From CAWCHZ01 sp963795555 (lineage in GTDB: Bacteria > Actinomycetota > Thermoleophilia > Solirubrobacterales > Solirubrobacteraceae), in the NCBI GenBank assembly GCA_963795555.1, contig CAWCHZ010000002.1:372001-436000 (forward strand): a stretch of 64,000 nt of DNA, read 5' to 3'. Positions within the stretch are counted from its first letter, which is position 1, and every line of letters starts with the position of its first letter. The notes below the pieces were generated by a model. It saw nothing but the letters and a program-made list of their open reading frames with translations, was not told the DNA's origin and did not search any database. This document shows, piece by piece, positions 16,030-23,905 of this stretch. A program made the translations under genes and the position numbers.

Positions 16030-16223
16030 GCGGGAAAGCCTCCCCTCAGGCAGGCCCGCTCGCATCCGGCGCCCGTCCGATCGGCCGGCGCCAACTGTCT
16101 CGCCGATCGGCTCTCGGACCCTGGTCCGGTCGCCGCCTCGGACGGCCGATCGGCCTAGCGGGTCGCGCACGCAGCCGACCGTCGCGACTGCTCAGCGCCC
16201 AGCGCTCGCGGTGTCTGGAAGCG

Positions 16224-17000
16224 CTAGCGCCGGCGCGAGTTCATGTGCCGGTGGCGCGGGCTCTTGCGCCGCGTGCCAGCATGGGAGATCGGCACGACGC
16301 GGTTGCGCATCGTCGTGATCTCCTCCTCGAAGCCGACCAGCAGGTCGTGGATCGCCAGCGCCGCGCCGTCGGCATCGCCCTTGGAGATCGCGCCGTGGAG
16401 GCGCTGGTGGCTGCCAACGCGCTGGTCCAGGCGCTCGGGCGTCGCGGCGCCGATCCAGACGGCCAGCAGCGCCTGGTGGATCGGCTCGCTGATGCGTCCC
16501 AGCGCGTAGTTGTGCGTCGCGATGAACATCTCGCGGCTGAAGGCCAGCTCGGCCTGGGTGTATGAGCTGCCGTCGGTGGGGTGATCCTTGACGTGGGCCG
16601 CCGCGCGCTCGAGCCGGTTGAGCTCCTCGCGGATCGCGACGATGTCGTCGCGCTGGGCGCGTTCGGCGGCTAGGCGGGCGCCCTGGATCGCGATGAAGCG
16701 GTGGGACTCGAGCACGTCTTCGAGCGGGCCGCTGGGGCTGCGCAGCACGCCCTCGAGCACGTCGGGGTCGAACAGGCTCCACTCCTCCGGCGGCGTCACG
16801 GTCGCACCACGGCCGTGCTTGACGGTGATCAGCCCGCGCTCCTCGAGGCCGCGGATCGCCTCGCGCGCGACGCCGCGGCTGACGTCGAAGCGCTGTGCGA
16901 GGTCGAGCTCGCGCGGCAGGTGGTCGCCGGGCCGCAGTCCGCCGCCGGCAATCTCCGCGATCAGCGGCTTCATCACAAGCCTATGCAATCTGAGCATCAT
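16224..17000 (-). CDS. FadR-subfamily GntR transcriptional regulator (copy 2)
   Basis: A 258-residue winged-helix plus FCD regulator, closely similar to copies 1 and 3 (shared RLHR start, LRPGDHLPRELDLAQRF, SRGVAREAIRGLEERGLITVKHGRGA). The FCD metal-site motif is degenerate: the position that is DIAFH in copy 1 reads ELAFS here, so one histidine ligand is lost and the effector is probably different. The C-terminus ends in a basic tail (RRKSPRHRHMNSRRR). The start is set at the ATG 17000; a second ATG follows at 16997 and an in-frame TTG lies at 17009. An operator-like dyad abuts the start codon. It lies 3' of a response-regulator gene on the same strand. Confidence 0.9.
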   Translation of the reverse strand: MMLRLHRLVMKPLIAEIAGGGLRPGDHLPRELDLAQRFDVSRGVAREAIRGLEERGLITVKHGRGATVTPPEEWSLFDPDVLEGVLRSPSGPLEDVLESHRFIAIQGARLAAERAQRDDIVAIREELNRLERAAAHVKDHPTDGSSYTQAELAFSREMFIATHNYALGRISEPIHQALLAVWIGAATPERLDQRVGSHQRLHGAISKGDADGAALAIHDLLVGFEEEITTMRNRVVPISHAGTRRKSPRHRHMNSRRR

Positions 17001-17013
17001 GTGAGTCAATCAC
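17001..17013 (-). promoter_or_regulatory. FadR-type dyad abutting the start of FadR copy 2
   Basis: GTGAGTCAATCAC (plus-strand reading), arms GTGAG/ATCAC around TCA, 4 of 5 arm positions paired. It sits directly before the ATG at 17000, the same arrangement as at FadR copy 1. Autoregulation is the simplest reading. Confidence 0.5.
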
Positions 17014-17150
17014 CGTGTTGATAGAAGGACCCGGATGGAGGCGCAGCATAGCAAATGAGCGGGGGAAATTCACTAAGCCGTAACCGGCGTTGCAAAACCC
17101 CTGCATATTCAACGATTATGGAGATTGAGGCACGGACTCCGGTCCGCTCT

Positions 17151-17167
17151 ATGTCGTGTCACGACAT
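17151..17167. promoter_or_regulatory. Perfect 17-bp palindrome in a 313-bp gap
   Basis: ATGTCGTGTCACGACAT is an exact 8-1-8 inverted repeat, about 150 bp upstream of FadR copy 2 and 147 bp past the end of the response-regulator gene. Its size and symmetry suit a dimeric repressor (TetR or GntR type). Just before it is a small hairpin, CGGACTCCGGTCCG (17133-17146). Nothing else in the gap 17014-17313 looks coding. Confidence 0.45.
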
Positions 17168-17313
17168 TCATTCGCGCCGACGCGCGAGGGCAGCGGGGGA
17201 GTCTCGTGCGCGCCGTCTGGCGGTCTCGTGCACCGCCGCGGGCCCTGTCGCTGGCCCCTACAGCAGGGCGCCATCGCCAGCCCCGCGCCGCTCGCCGGCG
17301 CGCTCGGCACGCG

Positions 17314-18102
17314 CTACTCGAGCAGCCCCCGCCGCATCGCCTCGGCGACGGCGGCTGCCCGCTCGCAGACCCCAAGCTTCTCGTAGAGGTGCTGCAGATG
17401 CGTCTTGATCGTCGCCGTCGTGAGGTGCAGCTGGGCGCCGATCGTCGGCGCGCTGTGGCCGTCGGCGATCATCGCCAGGATCTGGCGCTCACGCTCGGAG
17501 AGCACCGGCCGCGCCTCGTGCGCGCGCAGCCTGATCTCGCGCACCAGGCCGGTGTGGATCTGTGGCGAGAGCACCGTCTCGCCGCGCGCCACGGCGCTGA
17601 TCGCGTCGCAGATCTGCTCCTCGTCGGCGTGCTTGGTCAAGTAGCCCGCCGCGCCCCCGGCGACCGCGCGATAGACGGTCGGCGGCGTCAGATCGGCCGA
17701 CACGAACATCACGCGCGTGGGCAGCGCGTCGCGCACGACCGCGTTGAGGATCTGCGCGCCGTCGAGGCCCGGCAGCGGCACGTCCAGCACCGCCACGTCG
17801 GGCGTCAGCTCGCGGATCGCGCCGAGCGCCTCGCGTCCGTCGGCGCTCTGGCCGACGAGCTCCATCTCCGCGCGGCTGCCGATCGCCCGCGCGACCGACT
17901 CGCGGTAGAGCGGATGGCAGTCGGCGACGAGCACGCGTACGCGTCGATGGCCGTTGCCGTCATGGCCATTGCGCCCGATGTGCGCGCGTGCGACGTCCTG
18001 CTTGGGGCCCTCGACGCTCACGCCGACGGTCGTGGAACCGTAGGAGCCGCGTGGATGGCCGGGTCTTGCGCCTGTCCTGAACGGATGCTGCGGGGATGAC
18101 AT
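17314..18102 (-). CDS. LuxR/NarL-family response regulator (copy 1)
   Basis: A 262-residue two-domain regulator. A 50-residue variable N-terminus precedes a receiver domain (about 53-170) with phospho-acceptor Asp in PDVAVLDVPLPG and the conserved lysine in GYLTKHAD. The LuxR helix-turn-helix is at the C-terminus (LSERERQILAMIADGHSAPTIG). The acidic pair that binds magnesium reads ADCHP, with Cys in place of the second Asp. The ATG at 18102 has GGAGG nearby; the open frame upstream to 18339 is rejected. No histidine kinase is adjacent, so it is an orphan. Its paralogue is at 19248-19928. Confidence 0.88.
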   Translation of the reverse strand: MSSPQHPFRTGARPGHPRGSYGSTTVGVSVEGPKQDVARAHIGRNGHDGNGHRRVRVLVADCHPLYRESVARAIGSRAEMELVGQSADGREALGAIRELTPDVAVLDVPLPGLDGAQILNAVVRDALPTRVMFVSADLTPPTVYRAVAGGAAGYLTKHADEEQICDAISAVARGETVLSPQIHTGLVREIRLRAHEARPVLSERERQILAMIADGHSAPTIGAQLHLTTATIKTHLQHLYEKLGVCERAAAVAEAMRRGLLE

Positions 18103-18310
18103 CGAACCTCCGGTCGGGTAGATGCGCGCGGCGCGTCCGCTCCCGGCGGTGGCATCGCCACCTGCGTCCGACGCTTGCCCCACGCGTGCCCGGCACACGC
18201 GCGGAGGCGCTGGGTTGGTGCTTCGATGAGCCGTGCGAGCGCCAGCTGGCTCGACGGTAGAGGTCTGTCTGCGGGATCGACGAGCACGCTGGGGTTTCGG
18301 TGCTCTTTTT

Positions 18311-19069
18311 TCAATAAGTTGCCCGGTGGCGCGGGCCACGGGCGCGGCGGCGCGCCGTGGGCGGCCGCGGGGCGGGGGAGGGTGGCTTGTCGTGGATCCC
18401 GGTCAGGCGCAGGCGCATCGCCTCGCGCGCCCGCTCGGGCGCGCGCTCGCGGATCGTCTCGACGACGCGCTCGTGCTCCTCCAGGCGGGCGCTCAGCCCC
18501 GCCGGGCTGACGTCGACGCGCAGCAGCTCGAGCGCCGCCTGATCGATCGGCTCGCTGAGGTGCGCGAGCACGATGTTGCCGGTGGCCGCGAAGAGGCCGC
18601 GATGGAAGCGCAGCTCGGCGTCGGCGACCGCCGCGAGCACCTGCTCGTCGGCGGGAACGCGCTGCAGCGCGACGCGCATCTGCTCGCAGGCCAGCACCAA
18701 CGCGCGCAGCTGCTCGGGCGCGGCGCGCTCGGCCGCCAGGCAGGCTGCCTCCAGCGCGAAGATCCGCCAGGACTCGAGCACCTGGGCGATCAGCTGGGGC
18801 TGGCTCTCGCTGGCGATCAGCGCCTCGAAGACCTCGCGGTCGAAGACGTTCCAGCGCTCGGGCTCGCTGATCGTCGCGCCGCGCCCGTGCTTGACGGTCA
18901 CCAGGCCGCGCTCTTCCAGCCCGCGGATGCACTCGCGGGCGATGCCGCGGCTGATCTTGAAGCGCTCGGCCAGGTCGACCTCGCGGGGCAGCTGATCACC
19001 GGCGCGCCGCTGGCCACCGGCGATCTCCGCGATGAACTGCTTCATGGGGTAACGGTGCAGTCTTGCCAT
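18311..19069 (-). CDS. FadR-subfamily GntR transcriptional regulator (copy 3)
   Basis: A 252-residue paralogue of copies 1 and 2, with RRAGDQLPREVDLAERF and SRGIARECIRGLEERGLVTVKHGRGA in the winged helix and an FCD domain carrying ELRFHRGLF (histidine kept). The ATG at 19069 gives the common MARLHR beginning; the frame upstream to 19120 is open but atypical. The C-terminal 25 residues are proline/arginine-rich. It precedes response regulator copy 1 on the same strand, 208 bp away. Together with that gene it mirrors the pair formed by RR copy 2 and FadR, pointing to a duplicated module. Confidence 0.9.
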   Translation of the reverse strand: MARLHRYPMKQFIAEIAGGQRRAGDQLPREVDLAERFKISRGIARECIRGLEERGLVTVKHGRGATISEPERWNVFDREVFEALIASESQPQLIAQVLESWRIFALEAACLAAERAAPEQLRALVLACEQMRVALQRVPADEQVLAAVADAELRFHRGLFAATGNIVLAHLSEPIDQAALELLRVDVSPAGLSARLEEHERVVETIRERAPERAREAMRLRLTGIHDKPPSPAPRPPTARRRARGPRHRATY

Positions 19070-19074
19070 CGTCG

Positions 19075-19087
19075 GGAAGTCAATCAC
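19075..19087 (-). promoter_or_regulatory. Degenerate FadR-type half-site before FadR copy 3
   Basis: GGAAGTCAATCAC keeps the right half (TCAATCAC) seen at 765 and 17001 but only a poor left arm. It lies 5 bp upstream of the ATG at 19069. It is listed because of its position and shared half-site; the evidence is weak. Confidence 0.35.
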
Positions 19088-19247
19088 CGAGTGAGTGGTC
19101 TCTCCATCGAAGGTAACCACGTTGTAACAAGTGCGGAATGCTTTATATCCAATTTGCTGAAACTTCGCTAGTGCATTCCATGTTTAGCACCACATGGGGG
19201 CCACCTTGTAAAGCAGCGGATACCAAGCGGCAAAGAAACCTGGCCAT

Positions 19248-19928
19248 CTATTCGAACAGACCGCGACGCATCGCCTCGGCGACGGCGGCGGCGCGCTCGG
19301 AGACGCCGAGCTTCTCGTAGAGGTGCTGGAGGTGGGTCTTGACCGTCGCCGTGCTGAGGTGCAGCCGGCGGCCGATCTCGGGCGCGCTGTGGCCAGCGGC
19401 GATCAGCCCCAGGACCTGGCGCTCGCGCTGGCTGAGGATCGGCTGGGAGTCCTGGGAGCGCATCCGGATCTGGCTGGCGAGTGCCGGCTGGAGCGCCGGC
19501 GAGAGCACGGCGTCCCCGCGCGCGACCGCCGCAACCGCGTCGCAGACCTCGCGCGCGTCGGCGTCCTTGGAGAGGAAGGCGGCGGCCCCGTCGGCGAGCG
19601 AGCGGTAGACCGCCGCGGGGTCGGGGTTGGCTGACAGGAGCAGCACGCGCGTCTGCTCGCCGGCGCTGCCCAACAGCGCCGCGGCATCGAGGCCGGGGAT
19701 CGTGGGGTCGACGACCGCGACGTCGGGCCGCAGCGTCGCCAGCTCGGCGAGCAGCTGCTGGGGGTCGGCGAGCGCGCCAACCAGCTCGAGATCGGGTCGC
19801 GCCTTGATCGCGCGCGCGACCGCCTCGCGATAGAGCGGCTGGTCGTCGGCCACCAGCACGCGCACCCGGCTGCGCCGATCGCGCCGGGATCTGGCCTTCG
19901 CTTCGTCGGCTGGGTCCTGATGGGGCAC
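19248..19928 (-). CDS. LuxR/NarL-family response regulator (copy 2)
   Basis: A 226-residue response regulator. Receiver domain at about residues 21-140 with intact ADDQP acidic pair, phospho-acceptor in PDVAVVDPTIPG and lysine in AFLSKDAD; C-terminal LuxR domain LSQRERQVLGLIAAGHSAPEIG followed by a segment nearly identical to copy 1 (TVKTHLQHLYEKLGV). The GTG at 19928 is chosen because GGAGGAGG lies five bases before it; an in-frame GTG at 19964 would add 12 residues. It is an orphan regulator, upstream of FadR copy 3 on the same strand. Confidence 0.87.
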   Translation of the reverse strand: MPHQDPADEAKARSRRDRRSRVRVLVADDQPLYREAVARAIKARPDLELVGALADPQQLLAELATLRPDVAVVDPTIPGLDAAALLGSAGEQTRVLLLSANPDPAAVYRSLADGAAAFLSKDADAREVCDAVAAVARGDAVLSPALQPALASQIRMRSQDSQPILSQRERQVLGLIAAGHSAPEIGRRLHLSTATVKTHLQHLYEKLGVSERAAAVAEAMRRGLFE

Positions 19929-20164
19929 TGGGCCTCCTCCGTCTGATCCGAACGCCGCGTCCACACGAAAAACCGGTTGTATGGGACCGCCTGATCTGCC
20001 TGCTTCCCGTTGCGGTGGGGGCCGCGCCCCCTTGGCCCAAAGACGCGTCCAGCGACCAACCCCAACTACCTTAGGGCGCGAGTGAGTCTAAACGCGCAAA
20101 GGGGTGGTTCGCAAGGGCGTTTCAGCAGTCAATCAAAATATCGCTCTGGGAGGCGGTCGACGCG

Positions 20165-20201
20165 GCCGTGGAGCGCGGCGGCCGCCGCCGCGCTCCACGG
20201 C
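20165..20201. other. Perfect 17-bp-stem GC hairpin
   Basis: GCCGTGGAGCGCGGCGG and its exact complement flank a 3-base loop (CCG). It lies in the 332-bp gap between response regulator copy 2 (leftward) and marR (rightward), 60 bp before the marR start. No U-tract follows on either strand, so it is not a standard terminator. It could attenuate marR or be a mobile palindromic element. Nothing coding is seen in 19929-20260 apart from this. Confidence 0.5.
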
Positions 20202-20260
20202 GGCTGGGGTTGGTGCGCGACGAAGGGGGCTGGCGCGCGGATGGCCGGGGTTCCCGCGCG

Positions 20261-20716
20261 ATGAGCGCGGGGGTCTACACTCCCGAGCAGGTCGGCGAGC
20301 TGATGAACCGACGCCAGCTCGCCGGGGCATGGCTGCGTCGGGAGGTGGCTCGCCGGCTGGGGCTCAGCGACTTCCAGGCTGCCGTGCTCGAGCAGCTGCA
20401 CGAGCGCGGGGCGCTCAGGCCCGGCCAGCTCGCCGAGCAGCTCGGCCTGACTTCGGGCGGGGTGACGGGCCTGACTCAACGCATGGAGCGATCTGACCAC
20501 ATCTCACGCGAGCCTCACCGGCGCGACGGGCGCAGCACCCTGCTGCGGATCACCCCGACCGCGCAGGCCGCGATCATCGACCAGCTGGGACCCTGCAACG
20601 CCAGGGGCCAGGAGCTGGCCGAGGAGATGACCGAGCACGAGCGCGAGATCGTCGGGCGCTTCCTCGAGCGCGCCATCGAGATCACCGAGCGCCACGCCCA
20701 GCTGCTCGGGGACTAG
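20261..20716 (+). CDS. MarR-family transcriptional regulator
   Basis: A 151-residue winged-helix regulator. The DNA-binding block runs LSDFQAAVLEQLHERGALRPGQLAEQLGLTSGGVTGLTQRM, with the wing RRDGRSTLLRITPTA. The C-terminal helix EHEREIVGRFLERAIEITERH would dimerise. The ATG at 20261 gives a normal MarR length; the frame upstream to 20168 is only the hairpin DNA read as arginine-rich peptide. It faces pdhB convergently across 66 bp. MarR proteins usually sense small aromatics or oxidants, but no obvious target gene is divergent from it. Confidence 0.85.
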   Translation: MSAGVYTPEQVGELMNRRQLAGAWLRREVARRLGLSDFQAAVLEQLHERGALRPGQLAEQLGLTSGGVTGLTQRMERSDHISREPHRRDGRSTLLRITPTAQAAIIDQLGPCNARGQELAEEMTEHEREIVGRFLERAIEITERHAQLLGD

Positions 20717-20745
20717 GGCCGCGCGGGCCGCGAGGGCCGAACCGA

Positions 20746-20762
20746 GCCCCTTTTGTTGGGGC
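20746..20762. terminator. Weak hairpin between convergent marR and pdhB
   Basis: GCCCC and GGGGC pair around TTTTGTT in the 66-bp gap between the two gene ends. The stem is only 5 bp and has no following T-run, so it is at best a weak bidirectional terminator. Confidence 0.25.
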
Positions 20763-20782
20763 GACGCGCGGACCTGGAAGCC

Positions 20783-21814
20783 CTAGATGCGGCCCAGCAT
20801 CTCCAGCACGGCCGCCTCGATCCGCTCCTCGGTCGGCAGTGCCGCCGTCTCCAGCGACTTGGCGTAGGGCAGCGGCACCTCCGCCATGCCGAGGCGCTCG
20901 ACGGGGCCATCGAGGTCCTCGAAGCAGGCCTTCTGCACGCGCGCGGCCAGCTCGGCCGTGACGCCGTAGGAGGGCCAGCCCTCCTCGACGCACAGCAGCC
21001 GGTTGGTGTGCGCGACCGACGCGGCGATCGTCTCGACGTCGAGCGGGCGCAGCGAGCGCAGGTCGACGACCTCGATCTCGATCCCCTCGCGCTCGGCGAG
21101 GCGCTCGGCGACGTTCAGTGCGCGCACCGTCGCGAAGGAGTGCGCGGCGATCGTCAGGTCGTTGCCAGGGCGGGCGATCGCGGCCCGGCCGATCGGCACG
21201 ATGAAGTCGGGATCGAGCGGGACGACCCCGCGCTGCTTGTAGATCGGCAGGTTCTCGATCACCAGCACCGGGTCGTCGTCGCGGATCGCCGCCTTGAGCA
21301 GGCCCTTGGCGTCGGCCGGGGTGGCCGGGGCGAGGACCTTGAGGCCGGGGATCGCCGCAAACCAGGCGTCCAGCGACTGCGAGTGCTGGGCGGTGAGCTG
21401 GTTGCCGGCGCCGTTGGGCGCGCGGATCACCAGCGGACAGCCGACCTCGCCGCCGAACATCGCCCGCACCTTGGCGGCGTGGTTGACAAGCTGGTCGATC
21501 GCGACGAGCAGGAAGTTGATCGTCATGATCTCCACGACCGGACGCTCGCCGAGCATCGCCGCCCCAACGCCGGCGCCGAGGAAGCCCTCCTCGGAGATCG
21601 GCGTGTCGCGGATGCGATCGGGGCCGAACTCGTTGAGCAGGCCGGCGGTGACCTTGTAGGAGCCGTCGAACAGGCCCACCTCCTCGCCCATCACGAACAC
21701 GCGCGGGTCGCGCGCGAGCTCCTCGCGCAGCGCCAGGCGCAGCGCCTCGCGGTAGCTGAGCGTCGCCAGCTCGCCGCTTGGCGTCGCTACGTGCTCTACG
21801 GTGGGGGCGCTCAT
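20783..21814 (-). CDS. pdhB: 2-oxo acid (pyruvate) dehydrogenase E1 component, beta subunit
   Basis: A 343-residue transketolase-like subunit forming an alpha2-beta2 E1 with the upstream gene product. It has YREALRLALREELARDPRVFVMGEEVG (about residues 20-45), the RIRDTPISEEGFLGAGVGAAM block and the C-terminal half with VIENLPIYKQ and LRPLDVETI. The ATG at 21814 is the first sensible start; the open frame to 22174 is shadow of pdhA. It follows pdhA by 52 bp. No E2 acyltransferase or E3 is in the window, so the complex must use partners encoded elsewhere, or the substrate is a branched-chain oxo acid or acetoin. Confidence 0.88.
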   Translation of the reverse strand: MSAPTVEHVATPSGELATLSYREALRLALREELARDPRVFVMGEEVGLFDGSYKVTAGLLNEFGPDRIRDTPISEEGFLGAGVGAAMLGERPVVEIMTINFLLVAIDQLVNHAAKVRAMFGGEVGCPLVIRAPNGAGNQLTAQHSQSLDAWFAAIPGLKVLAPATPADAKGLLKAAIRDDDPVLVIENLPIYKQRGVVPLDPDFIVPIGRAAIARPGNDLTIAAHSFATVRALNVAERLAEREGIEIEVVDLRSLRPLDVETIAASVAHTNRLLCVEEGWPSYGVTAELAARVQKACFEDLDGPVERLGMAEVPLPYAKSLETAALPTEERIEAAVLEMLGRI

Positions 21815-21866
21815 CGTGCGCGCTTCAGGGCCGAGGGTGCGGGGGCGCCAGCGGGGGCGGGGGCGC

Positions 21867-23012
21867 TCATCGTCCCAGCCCCGCGTCGAAGACGAGCTCC
21901 TGCTCGCCGATCGGGCTGCCCAGCCGCATCGGCGCGAACTGCTCGTCGCTGCCGGGGGCGTGCACGCCGAGAGCGAGCTCGTCCAGCGCCGGCTCGGGGC
22001 TGGCCTCGGCGAACGCGACGGCCTCGGCGACGCGCAGCTCGACGCGCTGCTCGAGCGCCTCGAGCTCGCCCTCGGCGACGCCCTGGTCGAGCAGCGCGCG
22101 GCGCGTGCGGACGATCGGGTCGCGATCCTGGTGGGCGGCGATCTCGTCCTTGGTGCGGTAGGCGAGGCCCGCATCGGCGACCGAGTGGCCGCGGTAGCGG
22201 TAGGTCAGCGCCTCGAGCACCGCCGGGCGGCGCTCGTCGCGGGCGATCGTCAGCAGCCGCGCGCTGGCCTCGAGCACCGCGTCGAGGTCATCGCCGTCGA
22301 CCTGCTCGCCATGGATGCGGAAGGCCGCCGCGCGGCGGTAGAGCTCGGGCTCGGCCGAGGCGCGCGTGACGCTCGTGCCCATGCCGTACTCGTTGTTGAC
22401 GACCAGGAAGACGATCGGCAGCTCCCACAGACCGGCGAGGTTGAGCGCCTCATGCCAGGCACCCATGTTGACCGCGCCGTCGCCGAGCTCGCACAGCACC
22501 GCCTGCTGGCGCTGCTGGCGCACGAGCGCCAGCGCCAGGCCGGTGGCGAGCGGCATCTGGCCGCCGACGATGCCCCAGCCGCCGTAGAAGCCGCGGCTGA
22601 CGTCGAGCAGGTGCATCGAGCCGCCGCGGCCGTGCGCGCAGCCGTCGCGGCGGCCGAACAGCTCGGCCATCACCGCCTCGGGCGTCACGCCGCGCGCGAG
22701 CGCGAAGCCGTGACAGCGATAGCCGGTGATCAGCAGGTCGTCGGGCTCGAGCGCGTCGATCGTGCCGACGGTGACGGCCTCCTGGCCCGATGAGAGGTGG
22801 CAGTAGCCGCCGATCCGGGCGGCCTTGTATTGGCGCTCGGCCTCGGTCTCGAAGACGCGGATCAGGACCATCTGCTCGTAGAGCTCGAGCAGGCGGGGCG
22901 TGGCGATCGTGCTGGCGGGGGGGCTGCTGTGAGCGGGGGAGCTCGCCTTGTCGGCGCTCGTCTTGCGGGTCGGGCTGGTCTGACCGGGGGGTGGGGGGGT
23001 GCTCTTGGTCAT
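21867..23012 (-). CDS. pdhA: 2-oxo acid (pyruvate) dehydrogenase E1 component, alpha subunit
   Basis: A 381-residue thiamine diphosphate enzyme. The cofactor motif is GDGAVNMGAWHEALNLAGLW through VVNN (about residues 176-208), preceded by HLSSGQEAVTVG and ITGYRCHGFALARG, and GRRDGCAHGRGGSMH, which contain the active-site histidines. It decarboxylates a 2-oxo acid and passes the acyl group to an E2 lipoyl domain. The first 35 residues are a Ser/Pro/Lys-rich tail. The ATG overlaps the stop of the GntR gene (ATGA), so regulator, alpha and beta are one operon. Acetoin dehydrogenase E1 is an alternative name for such orphan E1 pairs. Confidence 0.88.
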   Translation of the reverse strand: MTKSTPPPPGQTSPTRKTSADKASSPAHSSPPASTIATPRLLELYEQMVLIRVFETEAERQYKAARIGGYCHLSSGQEAVTVGTIDALEPDDLLITGYRCHGFALARGVTPEAVMAELFGRRDGCAHGRGGSMHLLDVSRGFYGGWGIVGGQMPLATGLALALVRQQRQQAVLCELGDGAVNMGAWHEALNLAGLWELPIVFLVVNNEYGMGTSVTRASAEPELYRRAAAFRIHGEQVDGDDLDAVLEASARLLTIARDERRPAVLEALTYRYRGHSVADAGLAYRTKDEIAAHQDRDPIVRTRRALLDQGVAEGELEALEQRVELRVAEAVAFAEASPEPALDELALGVHAPGSDEQFAPMRLGSPIGEQELVFDAGLGR

Positions 23013-23710
23013 GGCTCCTGGGCGAAGAACTCGGGGTGCTCTGACTCGATGCGCGGCAGGCTGGAGAGGACCATCCGCAGATGGTGGCGCAGCTTCTCGT
23101 CAGCCAGCTCGGGGTCGCGGCGCTCGACGGCGTCGATCACCGCGCTGTGCTCCTGGATCATCTCGCCGATGTAGGCCGGCAGCGGCAGGCTCAGGCGGCG
23201 GATGCGGTTGAGATGGCCGTTGGCGCGCTGGCTCAGCGACCAGGCGATGCCATGGCCGCTGAGATCGCACAGCGCTCGGTGCAGCTCGTCGTCGAGGACG
23301 TAGAAGCGGTCGAAGTCCTGGCTGGCCTGGGTCTCCTCCTGGCGGCGCACGATCGCCCGCAGCGCGGCGACGTCCTCGTCTTCGACGCGCTCGGCGCCGA
23401 GCCGGACGGCCGCGCACTCGAGCGCCTCGCGCACGAACTGCGCGTCGTGGATCGCGTTGAAGCTGATCCGCGTCACGAACGTCCCGAGCTGGGGGACGAT
23501 CTCGACCAGGCGCTCGTCGCGCAGGCGCACGAGCGCCTCGCGGATCGGCGTGCGGCTGACGCCCAGGCGCGCGGCCAGCTCGTTCTCGGACAGCTGCTGG
23601 CCGGGGGCAAAGGAGCCGGCGACGATCGCGTCGCGCAGCGCGCGGTAGACCTGTGCGCGCGCGGGGCGGCCGAGTGCGCGGGTGGCAAGTGGGATGCGAA
23701 AGTCGCTCAT
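23009..23710 (-). CDS. GntR-family (FCD domain) regulator of the pdhAB operon
   Basis: A 233-residue regulator with GntR winged helix (QVYRALRDAIVAGSFAPGQQLSENELAARLGVSRTPIREAL) and FCD effector domain (RFYVLDDELHRALCDLSGH and EHSAVIDAVERRD). It is of the FCD type but distinct from the three FadR paralogues in this window. The ATG at 23710 removes 27 poor residues of the open frame. Its last codons overlap the start of pdhA, which makes it a likely local controller of that operon, in the manner of PdhR/LldR sensing pyruvate or lactate. Confidence 0.85.
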   Translation of the reverse strand: MSDFRIPLATRALGRPARAQVYRALRDAIVAGSFAPGQQLSENELAARLGVSRTPIREALVRLRDERLVEIVPQLGTFVTRISFNAIHDAQFVREALECAAVRLGAERVEDEDVAALRAIVRRQEETQASQDFDRFYVLDDELHRALCDLSGHGIAWSLSQRANGHLNRIRRLSLPLPAYIGEMIQEHSAVIDAVERRDPELADEKLRHHLRMVLSSLPRIESEHPEFFAQEP

Positions 23711-23905
23711 CGGCTGCGGGGGCGGGTCGCGACGGCCGCTGGCATCACTGCGCGCGCCGGGCCGGCGCGGACCAGGGCTGAATACTTGCATACAAGCATG
23801 GCAGAAGAGGCGAAGCGGTGGCTATCAGCGGGCGCAGCTCGCCCACAAAGGGCTGCTGGATGATGCCCAGCAGCGGCACCTTTGCTCACAAAACGCCCGG
23901 ATGTC

